A stretch of DNA of 6,954 bases, taken from contig USIC01000042.1 of the NCBI GenBank assembly GCA_900554555.1, positions 1-6,954 on the forward strand. The letters are read 5' to 3'. The DNA is from an uncultured Solobacterium sp. (GTDB lineage: Bacteria; Bacillota_I; Bacilli_A; Erysipelotrichales; Erysipelotrichaceae). The notes under the pieces are model-generated. The model saw nothing but the letters and a program-made list of their open reading frames with translations. It was not told where the DNA came from and ran no database searches. Position 1 is the first letter of the stretch. Each line of letters starts with the position of its first letter. Both the position numbers and the translations under genes were made by a program. Below are positions 1 through 6,394 of the stretch, one piece after another.

Positions 1-318
1 TTGCGTGCTAGAGGTGTTAGTACAGTATCAATTCTATTTTGTACAGTGCTTCGAAGCACAATGGTTGAAGTGATTACTTTAACTGCTATTTCCCTTGGAA
101 GTCTTTTAAGTGGTGTAGCTCTAATTGAAACTATATTTAATTGGCCTGGTCTTGGAAAACTGTTGGTAGATGCGGTTATTAGTAAGGATATACCAATCGT
201 TCAAGCTGTTGTAGTATGGCTTGTGCTTGCATATGTCTTCATTAATTTAGTGGCAGATATACTCTATGGCATCTTTGATCCACGGATACGGTTAGGTGGT
301 GATAGTCATGAAGCTTAA
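1..318 (+). CDS. ABC transporter permease 1, DppB/NikB/OppB-type (C-terminal part, 5' truncated by window)
   Basis: This is the C-terminal third of an inner-membrane permease of the peptide/nickel importer family, one of the two channel-forming subunits. The visible 105 codons begin inside the cytoplasmic EAA loop that contacts the ATPase (R-A-R-G followed by a conserved V-L-R about 15 residues on). Then come two hydrophobic segments separated by the family hallmark E-T-I-F-N-W-P-G-L-G (about residues 43-52), and the classic C-terminal D-P-R-I-R at about residues 93-97. Family members are about 305-335 residues long, so roughly 200 N-terminal residues lie upstream of the window. The TTG at base 1 is therefore probably an internal leucine codon and not a start. 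The 3' end overlaps the next permease gene by 11 bases. Membership in the family is clear; the DppB versus NikB choice and the substrate are not resolvable. Confidence 0.93.
   Translation: MRARGVSTVSILFCTVLRSTMVEVITLTAISLGSLLSGVALIETIFNWPGLGKLLVDAVISKDIPIVQAVVVWLVLAYVFINLVADILYGIFDPRIRLGGDSHEA
294..299 (+). promoter_or_regulatory. Ribosome binding site for permease 2
   Basis: AGGTGG lies 8 bases before the ATG at 308 and inside the end of the preceding permease gene. It favours ATG 308 over the in-frame GTG codons at 296 and 299, which overlap this element and have no good Shine-Dalgarno sequence of their own. Confidence 0.6.
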
Positions 319-1123
319 TCGTAAACAGCAGATGATGATAATCATGCTTGCATGTTTATTATTGTGTAGTGTTTTGATGGAATTAATGTTACCATCATCA
401 ATTTCAGAATCAAATCTAGTCATTCGCTTACAAGCACCTAGTATTCATCACTTGTTTGGAACGGATGCTTTTGGAAGGGACGTATTTGTACGTACAATCG
501 TAGCCGCAAAACTTAGCATTCTATCTACGATAGTAATCGTAGTAGTTGCTGGAGGATTTGGCATCTTTGTCGGTATGATTAGCGGCTACATGGGTGGATT
601 ATTAGATGAAGTACTTATGGCTATCTGTGATTTATTCTTAGCATTTCCACAGATGTTAATTGCGATTGCGATTGCAGGAATACTCGGTGGTGGCTTACAT
701 AATGCAATGATTGCCCTCGCAATTAGCGATTGGATGTTATTTGCTCGTTTAGCAAGATCTGCGACTTTAAAAGAGAAGTCAGAACTATATGTAACTGCTG
801 CGAAATTTGCAGGATTAAGTGATGTTGAAATACTGTTGAAGCATATCTTACCGAATATTCGAAATGTAATGATAGTGACATTGACATTAAACTTTGCGAA
901 TATGTTATTGTCACTTGCAGGGCTTAGTTTTTTGGGCATTGGAGTAAAAGTGCCAACACCAGAATGGGGCTCTATGATTAGTGAAGGAAGACAATATTTA
1001 ACATCCGCACCATGGATTTCTTTATTTCCGTGTTTGTTTATCTTCATCACAGTATTTTTAATCAATCAATTTGCAAAGACATTCAACAATCAAGAGGGGG
1101 AACGAAATGAAACGATGGATTAA
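308..1123 (+). CDS. ABC transporter permease 2, DppC/NikC/OppC-type
   Basis: This is the second channel subunit of the importer, 271 residues, an integral membrane protein that pairs with permease 1. An N-terminal membrane anchor (about 9-28) is followed by the OppC-type signature H-L-F-G-T-D-x-F-G-R-D (about 48-58). Further hydrophobic segments lie at about 72-95, 103-125, 130-146, 188-212 and 240-262. The EAA loop is at 161-183 (Y-V-T-A-A-K-F-A-G ending in L-P-N), where the permease docks onto an ATPase. A second family hallmark, L-S-F-L-G-I-G-V followed by P-T-P-E-W-G-S-M, comes after it. The start at ATG 308 is chosen because AGGTGG precedes it; a GTG at 296 would add four residues. The gene overlaps permease 1 by 11 bases and the binding-protein gene by 17 bases, so translation is probably coupled. 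Length is close to NikC (about 277) and a little shorter than typical DppC/OppC (about 300). Confidence 0.95.
   Translation: MKLNRKQQMMIIMLACLLLCSVLMELMLPSSISESNLVIRLQAPSIHHLFGTDAFGRDVFVRTIVAAKLSILSTIVIVVVAGGFGIFVGMISGYMGGLLDEVLMAICDLFLAFPQMLIAIAIAGILGGGLHNAMIALAISDWMLFARLARSATLKEKSELYVTAAKFAGLSDVEILLKHILPNIRNVMIVTLTLNFANMLLSLAGLSFLGIGVKVPTPEWGSMISEGRQYLTSAPWISLFPCLFIFITVFLINQFAKTFNNQEGERNETMD
1093..1100 (+). promoter_or_regulatory. Strong ribosome binding site for the substrate-binding lipoprotein
   Basis: AGAGGGGG sits 6 bases before ATG 1107, inside the 3' end of the permease 2 gene. It is the strongest-looking purine tract in the operon and fixes the start of the lipoprotein at the codon that opens a proper signal peptide. 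A strong site here fits the usual need for more binding protein than permease. Confidence 0.7.
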
Positions 1124-2621
1124 AGCGTTATGGATATCTATGATATTAGCGCTATCTGCATGTGCACCAACACCTAAACCAGATGATACTGCAAAACGTA
1201 CCATTCGCATTGGAACGGAACAGTTTACTGCATCTTTGGATTCAGCTTTAGAGTGGAATGGGTGGTTCACCGTTCGATATGGTATTGGGGAAACTTTATT
1301 TAAAGTAGAGGATAACATGGAGATTACCCCATGGCTTGTATCGAACGCAGAAAACATTGACACACAGACATGGAAGTTAACACTACGTGAGAATATTAAA
1401 TTTTCAGATGGAACAACAATGGATGCGAAAAGTGTAGTGGATAATCTTCATCACATTGCCCAAGAAAATGCAAGGGCTGCGTTTCTAAAAGATGCTGAAT
1501 ATGAAATAGATGGTAATACAATCACAATTAAGACTGTAAAACCACGTGCAACATTATTATCTGATTTAAGTGATCCAATGTTTGCAATATTGAATCTAAA
1601 TTCTAAGGAAGATAGGGCTACGATGCCAATTGGGACGGGTCCATATAAGGTGAAGACATTTACGGCTGACCAAGAAATTCTCCTTGAGCCAAATACAAAT
1701 TATTGGAATGGAACACCGAAATTAGACGAGATTACAGTCACAAAGATGCTTGAGAAAGAAACAGCAATTCTTGCCCTTAAGAATCATGAATTAGATGCGT
1801 ATACAGAGATGAATTCGGAGGGGATTAAGCAACTAAAGGATACTGATGAATTTGATATTCATATGATTCCATCTAGCCGCGTATATTCTCTCTACATGAA
1901 TACAGAAACCCTTTCAGATGTATCACTGCGGAAAGCAATTGCGAAAGCAATTGATAAAGAATCGATTGCGCAATACTTACTGGATGGCACAATGACTGCT
2001 ACAGATGGACCGTTTACAAGTGATTCTGAGTATGCAATTTCAAGTTCTGATAAAACTTCTTATAATCAAGGGGAAGCTAAACAAATTTTAGAATCATTAG
2101 GTTATGTAGATACAGATGGTGATGGGTATGTAGAAAAAGATGGTCAAAACCTCTCTCTTACAATCGCTTACTATAAACGTTTATCACAAGAAGCGATTGC
2201 GACGGAATTACAGTCCGCACTTAAGAAGATTGGAATTCACGCTGAACTTCAACTACATGAAGGTACAAAATATCTTGAAAATAAAAAATATGATTTAGGT
2301 TTCTACTCCATGGTGACAATGCCCACAGGAGATCCTGCATATTACTTAAATGCATTACTATCAGAAGGTGGTTCTGTGAATTATTCTGGATATGATAACC
2401 ATGCAATGCAGGTATTGTTAAAACAGTTAAATGATTCCTATGATACAAAAGAACGGATTAAGCTTGTTAAACAGATTGAGGAAATGTTGTTGTCAAGTTA
2501 TAGCGTTACATACATTGGATTTAATAACTTGATTTTCGCAACAAGAAAAGAATTGAAGAACTTTGTTCCTCACGTTACAGACTACTACCAAATTACAGTT
2601 GATTTAGAACTTCAATCATGA
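1107..2621 (+). CDS. Extracellular solute-binding lipoprotein, SBP family 5 (NikA/DppA/OppA-like)
   Basis: This 504-residue lipoprotein captures the ligand outside the cell and delivers it to the permease pair. The N-terminus has a short lipoprotein signal: K-R at 2-3, a hydrophobic stretch, then the lipobox L-S-A-C with the acylated cysteine at residue 19, followed by a Pro/Asp/Lys-rich linker. The mature protein looks like an SBP_bac_5 domain: W-N-G-W-F with R-Y-G-I-G-E-T-L (about 50-64) at the start, F-S-D-G-T-x-x-x-A at about 107-115, G-T-G-P-Y at 176-180, and L-R-K-A-I-x-x-A-I-D further on. The acidic D-T-D-G-D-G segment at 335-340 is common in this family. The start at 1107 is preferred over an upstream TTG at 1071 because of the strong ribosome site and correct signal peptide. 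It sits third in the operon, after both permeases. The opening motif resembles binding proteins often labelled nickel-binding, but peptide or metallophore binding is equally possible. Confidence 0.93.
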   Translation: MKRWIKALWISMILALSACAPTPKPDDTAKRTIRIGTEQFTASLDSALEWNGWFTVRYGIGETLFKVEDNMEITPWLVSNAENIDTQTWKLTLRENIKFSDGTTMDAKSVVDNLHHIAQENARAAFLKDAEYEIDGNTITIKTVKPRATLLSDLSDPMFAILNLNSKEDRATMPIGTGPYKVKTFTADQEILLEPNTNYWNGTPKLDEITVTKMLEKETAILALKNHELDAYTEMNSEGIKQLKDTDEFDIHMIPSSRVYSLYMNTETLSDVSLRKAIAKAIDKESIAQYLLDGTMTATDGPFTSDSEYAISSSDKTSYNQGEAKQILESLGYVDTDGDGYVEKDGQNLSLTIAYYKRLSQEAIATELQSALKKIGIHAELQLHEGTKYLENKKYDLGFYSMVTMPTGDPAYYLNALLSEGGSVNYSGYDNHAMQVLLKQLNDSYDTKERIKLVKQIEEMLLSSYSVTYIGFNNLIFATRKELKNFVPHVTDYYQITVDLELQS

Positions 2622-3403
2622 GACAACCAATTTTAGAACTAAAAAATGTTATTGCTAGATATAGCGATACAGAAGTATTACATGATGTTTCACTTTCTGT
2701 CTATCCGACAGAAGTGATTGGAATTGTTGGACAAAGTGGTAGTGGAAAAACAAGTCTATTAAATTGTATTCTTCAATTAGAACCGAATCTTAAAATTGAT
2801 GCAGGTGAAATTTTATATACAAATCAAAAACTTTTGGATATGAATCAAAGGGAATATCGACAGTTATTTAAAGATGAAATAGCAACGATTTTTCAAAATA
2901 GTAACTTTTCACTTGTACCTACTAGAAAAATATCTTCGCAATTTTACGAAACAACAAATGGAAAATTAAGTAGGGAAGAAACTCGTCAGAAGGCATATGG
3001 CTTATTTCGAAAGTTTGAATTAAAAGAACCGGAACGTATTTTCAACAGTTATCCTTTTGCGCTATCAATTGGTATGGCACAACGTGTAGCGGTATCACTT
3101 GCGCTAATGAATGATCCGAATTTGCTTTTGTGCGATGAACCTACGAGTGCACTCGATGTAAAAAGTGCATCTGAAATGGTTCAACAGCTAAAACTGCTGA
3201 AAGAAGAAAAAGGTATGACGATGGTAGTGATTACACATAACATTGCACTGGCTGCACAATTGTGTAATCGTATTGGGGTAATGTATCAAGGTAGAATTAT
3301 CGAAGTACAAGAGACAAATACTCTAATTCAAAATCCTATGCATGCATATACAAAAGAATTATTGGCTGCTTTACCAAAGACGGAGGATTTATGGGACGAT
3401 TAA
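2618..3403 (+). CDS. ABC transporter ATPase 1, NikD/DppD/OppD-type, with atypical signature motif
   Basis: This is a cytoplasmic ATPase subunit of the importer, 261 residues. Visible motifs in order are Walker A G-Q-S-G-S-G-K-T (38-45), Q-loop Gln93, signature L-S-I-G-M (149-153), Walker B L-L-L-C-D-E (169-174) with the catalytic Glu174, D-loop S-A-L-D (177-180) and H-loop His207. The usual family signature is L-S-G-G-M or L-S-G-G-Q, so the third position carries Ile in place of Gly; the codon is ATT at 3068-3070, and the frame is intact on both sides. The C-terminus keeps the Y-T-K-E-L-L peptide-importer tail but stops soon after, lacking the long oligopeptide-type extension of OppD/DppD (about 330 residues). 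The length therefore matches NikD (about 254). The start codon shares ATGA with the stop of the binding-protein gene and has only a weak ribosome site, so translation is probably coupled. It should pair with ATPase 2. Confidence 0.94.
   Translation: MRQPILELKNVIARYSDTEVLHDVSLSVYPTEVIGIVGQSGSGKTSLLNCILQLEPNLKIDAGEILYTNQKLLDMNQREYRQLFKDEIATIFQNSNFSLVPTRKISSQFYETTNGKLSREETRQKAYGLFRKFELKEPERIFNSYPFALSIGMAQRVAVSLALMNDPNLLLCDEPTSALDVKSASEMVQQLKLLKEEKGMTMVVITHNIALAAQLCNRIGVMYQGRIIEVQETNTLIQNPMHAYTKELLAALPKTEDLWDD
3382..3386 (+). promoter_or_regulatory. Ribosome binding site for ATPase 2
   Basis: A consensus GGAGG lies 4 bases before ATG 3391, within the last codons of ATPase 1. It supports the 13-base overlapping start, unlike the nearly bare ATGA junction upstream. 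Confidence 0.7.
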
Positions 3404-4140
3404 TACAAGCAGAAAATATCGTTAAGTGCTTCCATGAAAAGAAACAACGAGTATTAGCAGTTGATCATGTTTCCCTTCATCTTGATGAAGGGGAGATTCT
3501 TGGCATCATAGGCGAAAGTGGTAGTGGTAAAAGTACAATCTTACGACTACTATCAGGCATTATTCAGACGGATGAAGGACAGGTTAGATTATTTGGTAAA
3601 TCACTTGATAGAAACGATCGTAGTCGCTTCCAAAACATACAAATGATATTCCAAGATGCAAGAGCTTCTTTTGATAAGCAATATACGATTGAGCAAAGTT
3701 TGAATGAAGTACGTAAATATTTAAATCCAAATGCGTTAGAAAATCGTTTCTTATTGCAGGAAGTTGGATTGGATTCTACCTTTGCAAAAAAATATCCCTA
3801 CGAAATGTCTGGTGGGGAATGCCAACGTGCAGCGATTGCACGTGCGCTTGCATGTAATCCAAAAGTATTATTGTGTGATGAAATAACAAGTGCATTGGAC
3901 GTTCTCACACAAGAGAAGATTTGTCATTTATTAACGCATCTATGTAATCAACATCACATATCAGCAATCTTTGTGTCCCATGATTTACCACTTTTTAGTA
4001 ACCTATGTGATCGTGTGATGATTATGCAAGATGGAAAGGTTGTAGAAGAGGGTAAAACAAAAGACGTGATGCAAAATCCACAGCACCCATATACAAAAGA
4101 GTTATTACGACATATCTTGAAACTTGAAACAGCAGAATAG
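3391..4140 (+). CDS. ABC transporter ATPase 2, NikE/DppF/OppF-type
   Basis: This is the second ATPase subunit of the importer, 249 residues. Motifs are Walker A G-E-S-G-S-G-K-S (41-48), Q-loop Gln88, signature M-S-G-G-E (139-143), Walker B V-L-L-C-D-E (159-164) with Glu164, D-loop S-A-L-D (167-170) and H-loop His197. The residue after the Walker B glutamate pair is Ile165 where most relatives, and ATPase 1 here, have Pro (D-E-P-T-S). The C-terminal H-P-Y-T-K-E-L-L tail is the peptide/nickel importer hallmark. The protein ends soon after it, so it resembles NikE (about 268) and not the longer DppF/OppF (about 310-335). The gene overlaps ATPase 1 by 13 bases and is the last of the operon. Its final codons form the 5' arm of a terminator hairpin, with the TAG stop in the loop. 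The role is confident; the exact ligand is not. Confidence 0.94.
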   Translation: MGRLIQAENIVKCFHEKKQRVLAVDHVSLHLDEGEILGIIGESGSGKSTILRLLSGIIQTDEGQVRLFGKSLDRNDRSRFQNIQMIFQDARASFDKQYTIEQSLNEVRKYLNPNALENRFLLQEVGLDSTFAKKYPYEMSGGECQRAAIARALACNPKVLLCDEITSALDVLTQEKICHLLTHLCNQHHISAIFVSHDLPLFSNLCDRVMIMQDGKVVEEGKTKDVMQNPQHPYTKELLRHILKLETAE

Positions 4141-4155
4141 TCACTGCTGTTTTTT
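4127..4155 (+). terminator. Rho-independent terminator of the ABC importer operon
   Basis: A perfect 9-base-pair stem joins AAACAGCAG (4127-4135) with CTGCTGTTT (4144-4152). An 8-base loop (4136-4143) contains the TAG stop codon of ATPase 2. A run of six T (4150-4155) overlaps the end of the stem and continues past it. The 5' arm lies in coding sequence for the last residues (T-A-E) of ATPase 2. The opposite strand has no comparable T-run, so it should act only on transcription from the left. Confidence 0.85.
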
Positions 4156-4164
4156 ATCTAAACT

Positions 4165-4191
4165 TTTACCGTGGAATTTTCATTTTATAGT
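4165..4191 (+). promoter_or_regulatory. Weak candidate promoter for priA
   Basis: Between the terminator and priA, TTTACC (4165-4170) matches 4 of 6 bases of the -35 consensus and TATAGT (4186-4191) matches 5 of 6 of the -10. The 15-base spacer is short. An alternative -10, TAGAAT at 4191-4196, has no good -35 at 16-18 bases. A promoter is expected here because a terminator closes the preceding operon, but the exact site is uncertain. Confidence 0.35.
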
Positions 4192-4209
4192 AGAATAGAG
4201 TAAGAAATT

Positions 4210-4215
4210 GGAGAG
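4210..4215 (+). promoter_or_regulatory. Ribosome binding site for priA
   Basis: GGAGAG lies just before ATG 4219, its GGAG core 5 bases upstream of the codon. Together with the conserved N-terminal start of PriA proteins this fixes the start. Confidence 0.7.
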
Positions 4216-4218
4216 ACT

Positions 4219-6384
4219 ATGAAGATTGTGCAATGTTGGTTAGAGCATCCTGTACGCAGGTTGGACCAGACTTTTACATACTTATATGACGATGAAGATA
4301 TTGAAGTGGGTAGCCGTGTGACGATTCCACTTTTAAATCGTAGTGTTGTTGGTTTTGTAGAAAGTATCCAAGATACGGATGAAACAAAGGAAGAGATTGA
4401 AACACGACTTGGATATAAACTGCGCTTTATTCAAGATGTTAAAGATCATGAAAGTCTAATTACGGATGAATTGCATGACTTAGCAATGTGGCTAAAAGAA
4501 AATACTTTATCAACAACAATATCTTGTTTTCAGACGATGTTGCCATCGAAGTTGAAACCAACTACAAATGATAAAACAATTGTAAAAGAGAAATGGGTCA
4601 AACTGACGAATGAAGAAGTTAGTTTAACACCTAAGCAATTAGAAGCTTATCTTTACGCACGCGAGCATCAACCGTTAACATATACAGCATTACGTAAAGT
4701 ATATCCAGGGCAAGCACGTGCGCTCATTGAGAAAAATGCAATTCTCTTAGAAGAAAAAGAAAGAGAAGCAGCAGATGATATAAATATCAATATTGAATCT
4801 GCATTACAGTTAACACCATTACAACAATCCGCAATGGATGAAATTAACAATAGTCAGGATGAAGTGTATCTTCTACATGGCATCACCGGTTCTGGTAAGA
4901 CAGAGGTATACTTACAACTTGCTGCACAGGCACTTTTACAACATAAACAGGTATTGATTTTAGTGCCTGAAATCAGTTTGACACCACAAATGATTCATCG
5001 TGTTTCTTCTCGCTTTGGACATGCATTAGCAATCTATCATAGTGGACTAAGCGACCAAGAGAAGTATGAACAATACCGCAAGGTAAAGACTGGTAAAGCA
5101 TCTATTGTCGTTGGCACAAGAAGTGCGGTATTTTTGCCATTTCAGAATTTAGGTTTGATTGTCATGGATGAAGAACATGATAATTCGTATAAACAAGAGA
5201 ACCAGCCGGCATATCATTGTCGTGATGTGGCTATCTGGAGAGGTCGTTACCATCATTGTAAAGTGATACTTGGCTCCGCAACACCAGCACTTGAAAGTTA
5301 TGCACGTGCTCTAAAAAATGTATATCACTTGGTTAAGATGAATGAACGTATCAATCAAAGTCTACCAAACATTCAACTTGTATCAATTAAGGATAGTATT
5401 AAGAAGAATGGTAACTATATCATTACTGACGAATTACGTCAGAAGATACAAGAACGCTTAGAAAAAAATGAGCAGAGTATTCTGTTATTAAATCGACGTG
5501 GATATGTCACTCAGCTTCGCTGCAAGTCTTGCCAAGAGGTTGTGAAATGTCCGCATTGTGATATAGCGATGAGTTATCATCGTGATGTGAATCGCTTAAA
5601 ATGTCATACTTGTGGTACAGAGATTGCTGTGCCAAAAGAATGCCCACATTGTCATAACCGTACGGGTTTTACCACAATGGGTTTTGGTACAGAGAAGTTA
5701 GAAGCGGAAGTACATGCATTATTTCCTAATGCGAAGGTATTGCGTATGGATGCGGATACTACAGGTAGAAAGAATGCACATCAAAAGATTTTACAATCAT
5801 TTGGTAATCATGAAGCAGATATCTTATTAGGTACACAGATGATAGCCAAGGGATTAGATTATCCACACGTTACATTAGTTGGTGTAATCAATGGGGATGA
5901 AGGTTTGCAGCGTACAGACTTCCGCAGTTGTGAAATGACCTTTGATTTGTTGATGCAGGCAGGCGGAAGAAGTGGTAGAGCAGAGTCGGCTGGTGAAGTG
6001 GTGTATCAGGTATTTGATCCAAATCACTATGCAGTTCAGTGTGCCGCTAGACAAGACTATGAGGCATTCTTTCGCAACGAGATGAAGTTTCGCCATGCTG
6101 GACAATATCCACCATATACTTACTTGATTGCCTTAACGATCCAAGGCCGCAAGGATGATGTAGTGATGAAGCAAGCAATGGCAATCAAGAATGAAATCGT
6201 GGGTAACTTTAAAACGATTGGTATTATTTCGTTATTAAAGATACAAGATTTATATCGCTATCGAATCTTGCTAAAGGGGAAAGACTTAGATTCGATGAGA
6301 AAAGCTATCGCAAAGTTTTTGTCAACGACAAAAACTAATGTGACAGGATTACGGATTGATATCAATCCAATGTATTTAGATTAA
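4219..6384 (+). CDS. priA: Primosomal protein N' (replication restart 3'-to-5' helicase PriA)
   Basis: PriA recognises stalled or repaired replication forks, unwinds the lagging-strand side and starts reloading of the replicative helicase. The protein has 721 residues, near E. coli PriA (732) and shorter than many Bacillus forms (about 805). The N-terminal fork-binding domain (about 1-105) shows the typical L-D-Q-T-F-T-Y and G-S-R-V-T-I-P. A winged-helix region follows (about 110-195). Helicase motifs: Walker A G-I-T-G-S-G-K-T (221-228), G-T-R-S-A (299-303), Walker B D-E-E-H (317-320), G-S-A-T-P (352-356), N-R-R-G-Y (425-429), G-T-Q-M-I-A-K-G (538-545) and motif VI Q-A-G-G-R-S-G-R (580-587). 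Between the lobes are eight zinc-ligand cysteines: 435, 438, 444, 447, 462, 465, 475 and 478. A C-terminal domain (about 620-721) is present. Motif VI differs from the common Q-V-A/S-G-R-A-G-R, but its arginines are intact. A candidate promoter lies upstream, and a GNAT gene follows after 10 bases. Confidence 0.98.
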   Translation: MKIVQCWLEHPVRRLDQTFTYLYDDEDIEVGSRVTIPLLNRSVVGFVESIQDTDETKEEIETRLGYKLRFIQDVKDHESLITDELHDLAMWLKENTLSTTISCFQTMLPSKLKPTTNDKTIVKEKWVKLTNEEVSLTPKQLEAYLYAREHQPLTYTALRKVYPGQARALIEKNAILLEEKEREAADDININIESALQLTPLQQSAMDEINNSQDEVYLLHGITGSGKTEVYLQLAAQALLQHKQVLILVPEISLTPQMIHRVSSRFGHALAIYHSGLSDQEKYEQYRKVKTGKASIVVGTRSAVFLPFQNLGLIVMDEEHDNSYKQENQPAYHCRDVAIWRGRYHHCKVILGSATPALESYARALKNVYHLVKMNERINQSLPNIQLVSIKDSIKKNGNYIITDELRQKIQERLEKNEQSILLLNRRGYVTQLRCKSCQEVVKCPHCDIAMSYHRDVNRLKCHTCGTEIAVPKECPHCHNRTGFTTMGFGTEKLEAEVHALFPNAKVLRMDADTTGRKNAHQKILQSFGNHEADILLGTQMIAKGLDYPHVTLVGVINGDEGLQRTDFRSCEMTFDLLMQAGGRSGRAESAGEVVYQVFDPNHYAVQCAARQDYEAFFRNEMKFRHAGQYPPYTYLIALTIQGRKDDVVMKQAMAIKNEIVGNFKTIGIISLLKIQDLYRYRILLKGKDLDSMRKAIAKFLSTTKTNVTGLRIDINPMYLD

Positions 6385-6389
6385 AGGAG
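6385..6389 (+). promoter_or_regulatory. Ribosome binding site for the GNAT acetyltransferase
   Basis: AGGAG begins directly after the priA TAA and ends 5 bases before ATG 6395. It fixes the start of the downstream gene and shows that the two genes are probably cotranscribed. Confidence 0.7.
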
Positions 6390-6394
6390 CGTAT

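Noticed and set aside
1..3. TTG at the first base as a start codon of permease 1
   Set aside because: The frame begins in the middle of the conserved EAA loop of a protein that is normally about 310 residues long, so the TTG is an internal leucine codon.
296..307. GTG start at 296 for permease 2
   Set aside because: The ribosome site AGGTGG overlaps this codon and is spaced correctly for ATG 308; the extra four residues add nothing conserved.
586..1065. Long open frame on the minus strand opposite permease 2
   Set aside because: It is fully antisense to a clearly conserved permease, has no recognisable domain and no ribosome site I can support. The other short antisense frames (723-914, 1058-1363, 2221-2448, 4668-4850, 5875-6105) were rejected for the same reason.
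1071..1106. Upstream TTG start for the substrate-binding lipoprotein
   Set aside because: It would put twelve mostly polar residues before the signal peptide. ATG 1107 has a strong ribosome site and starts a proper K-R plus hydrophobic signal.
1929..1952. Tandem direct repeat of GAAAGCAATTG within the binding-protein gene
   Set aside because: It encodes the conserved R-K-A-I-x-x-A-I-D block of the family, so protein constraint and codon reuse explain it.
2109..2144. EF-hand-like acidic loop D-T-D-G-D-G in the binding protein, possibly calcium-binding
   Set aside because: The same acidic turn is common in family 5 binding proteins at this position, and a single loop without flanking helices is weak evidence for calcium binding.
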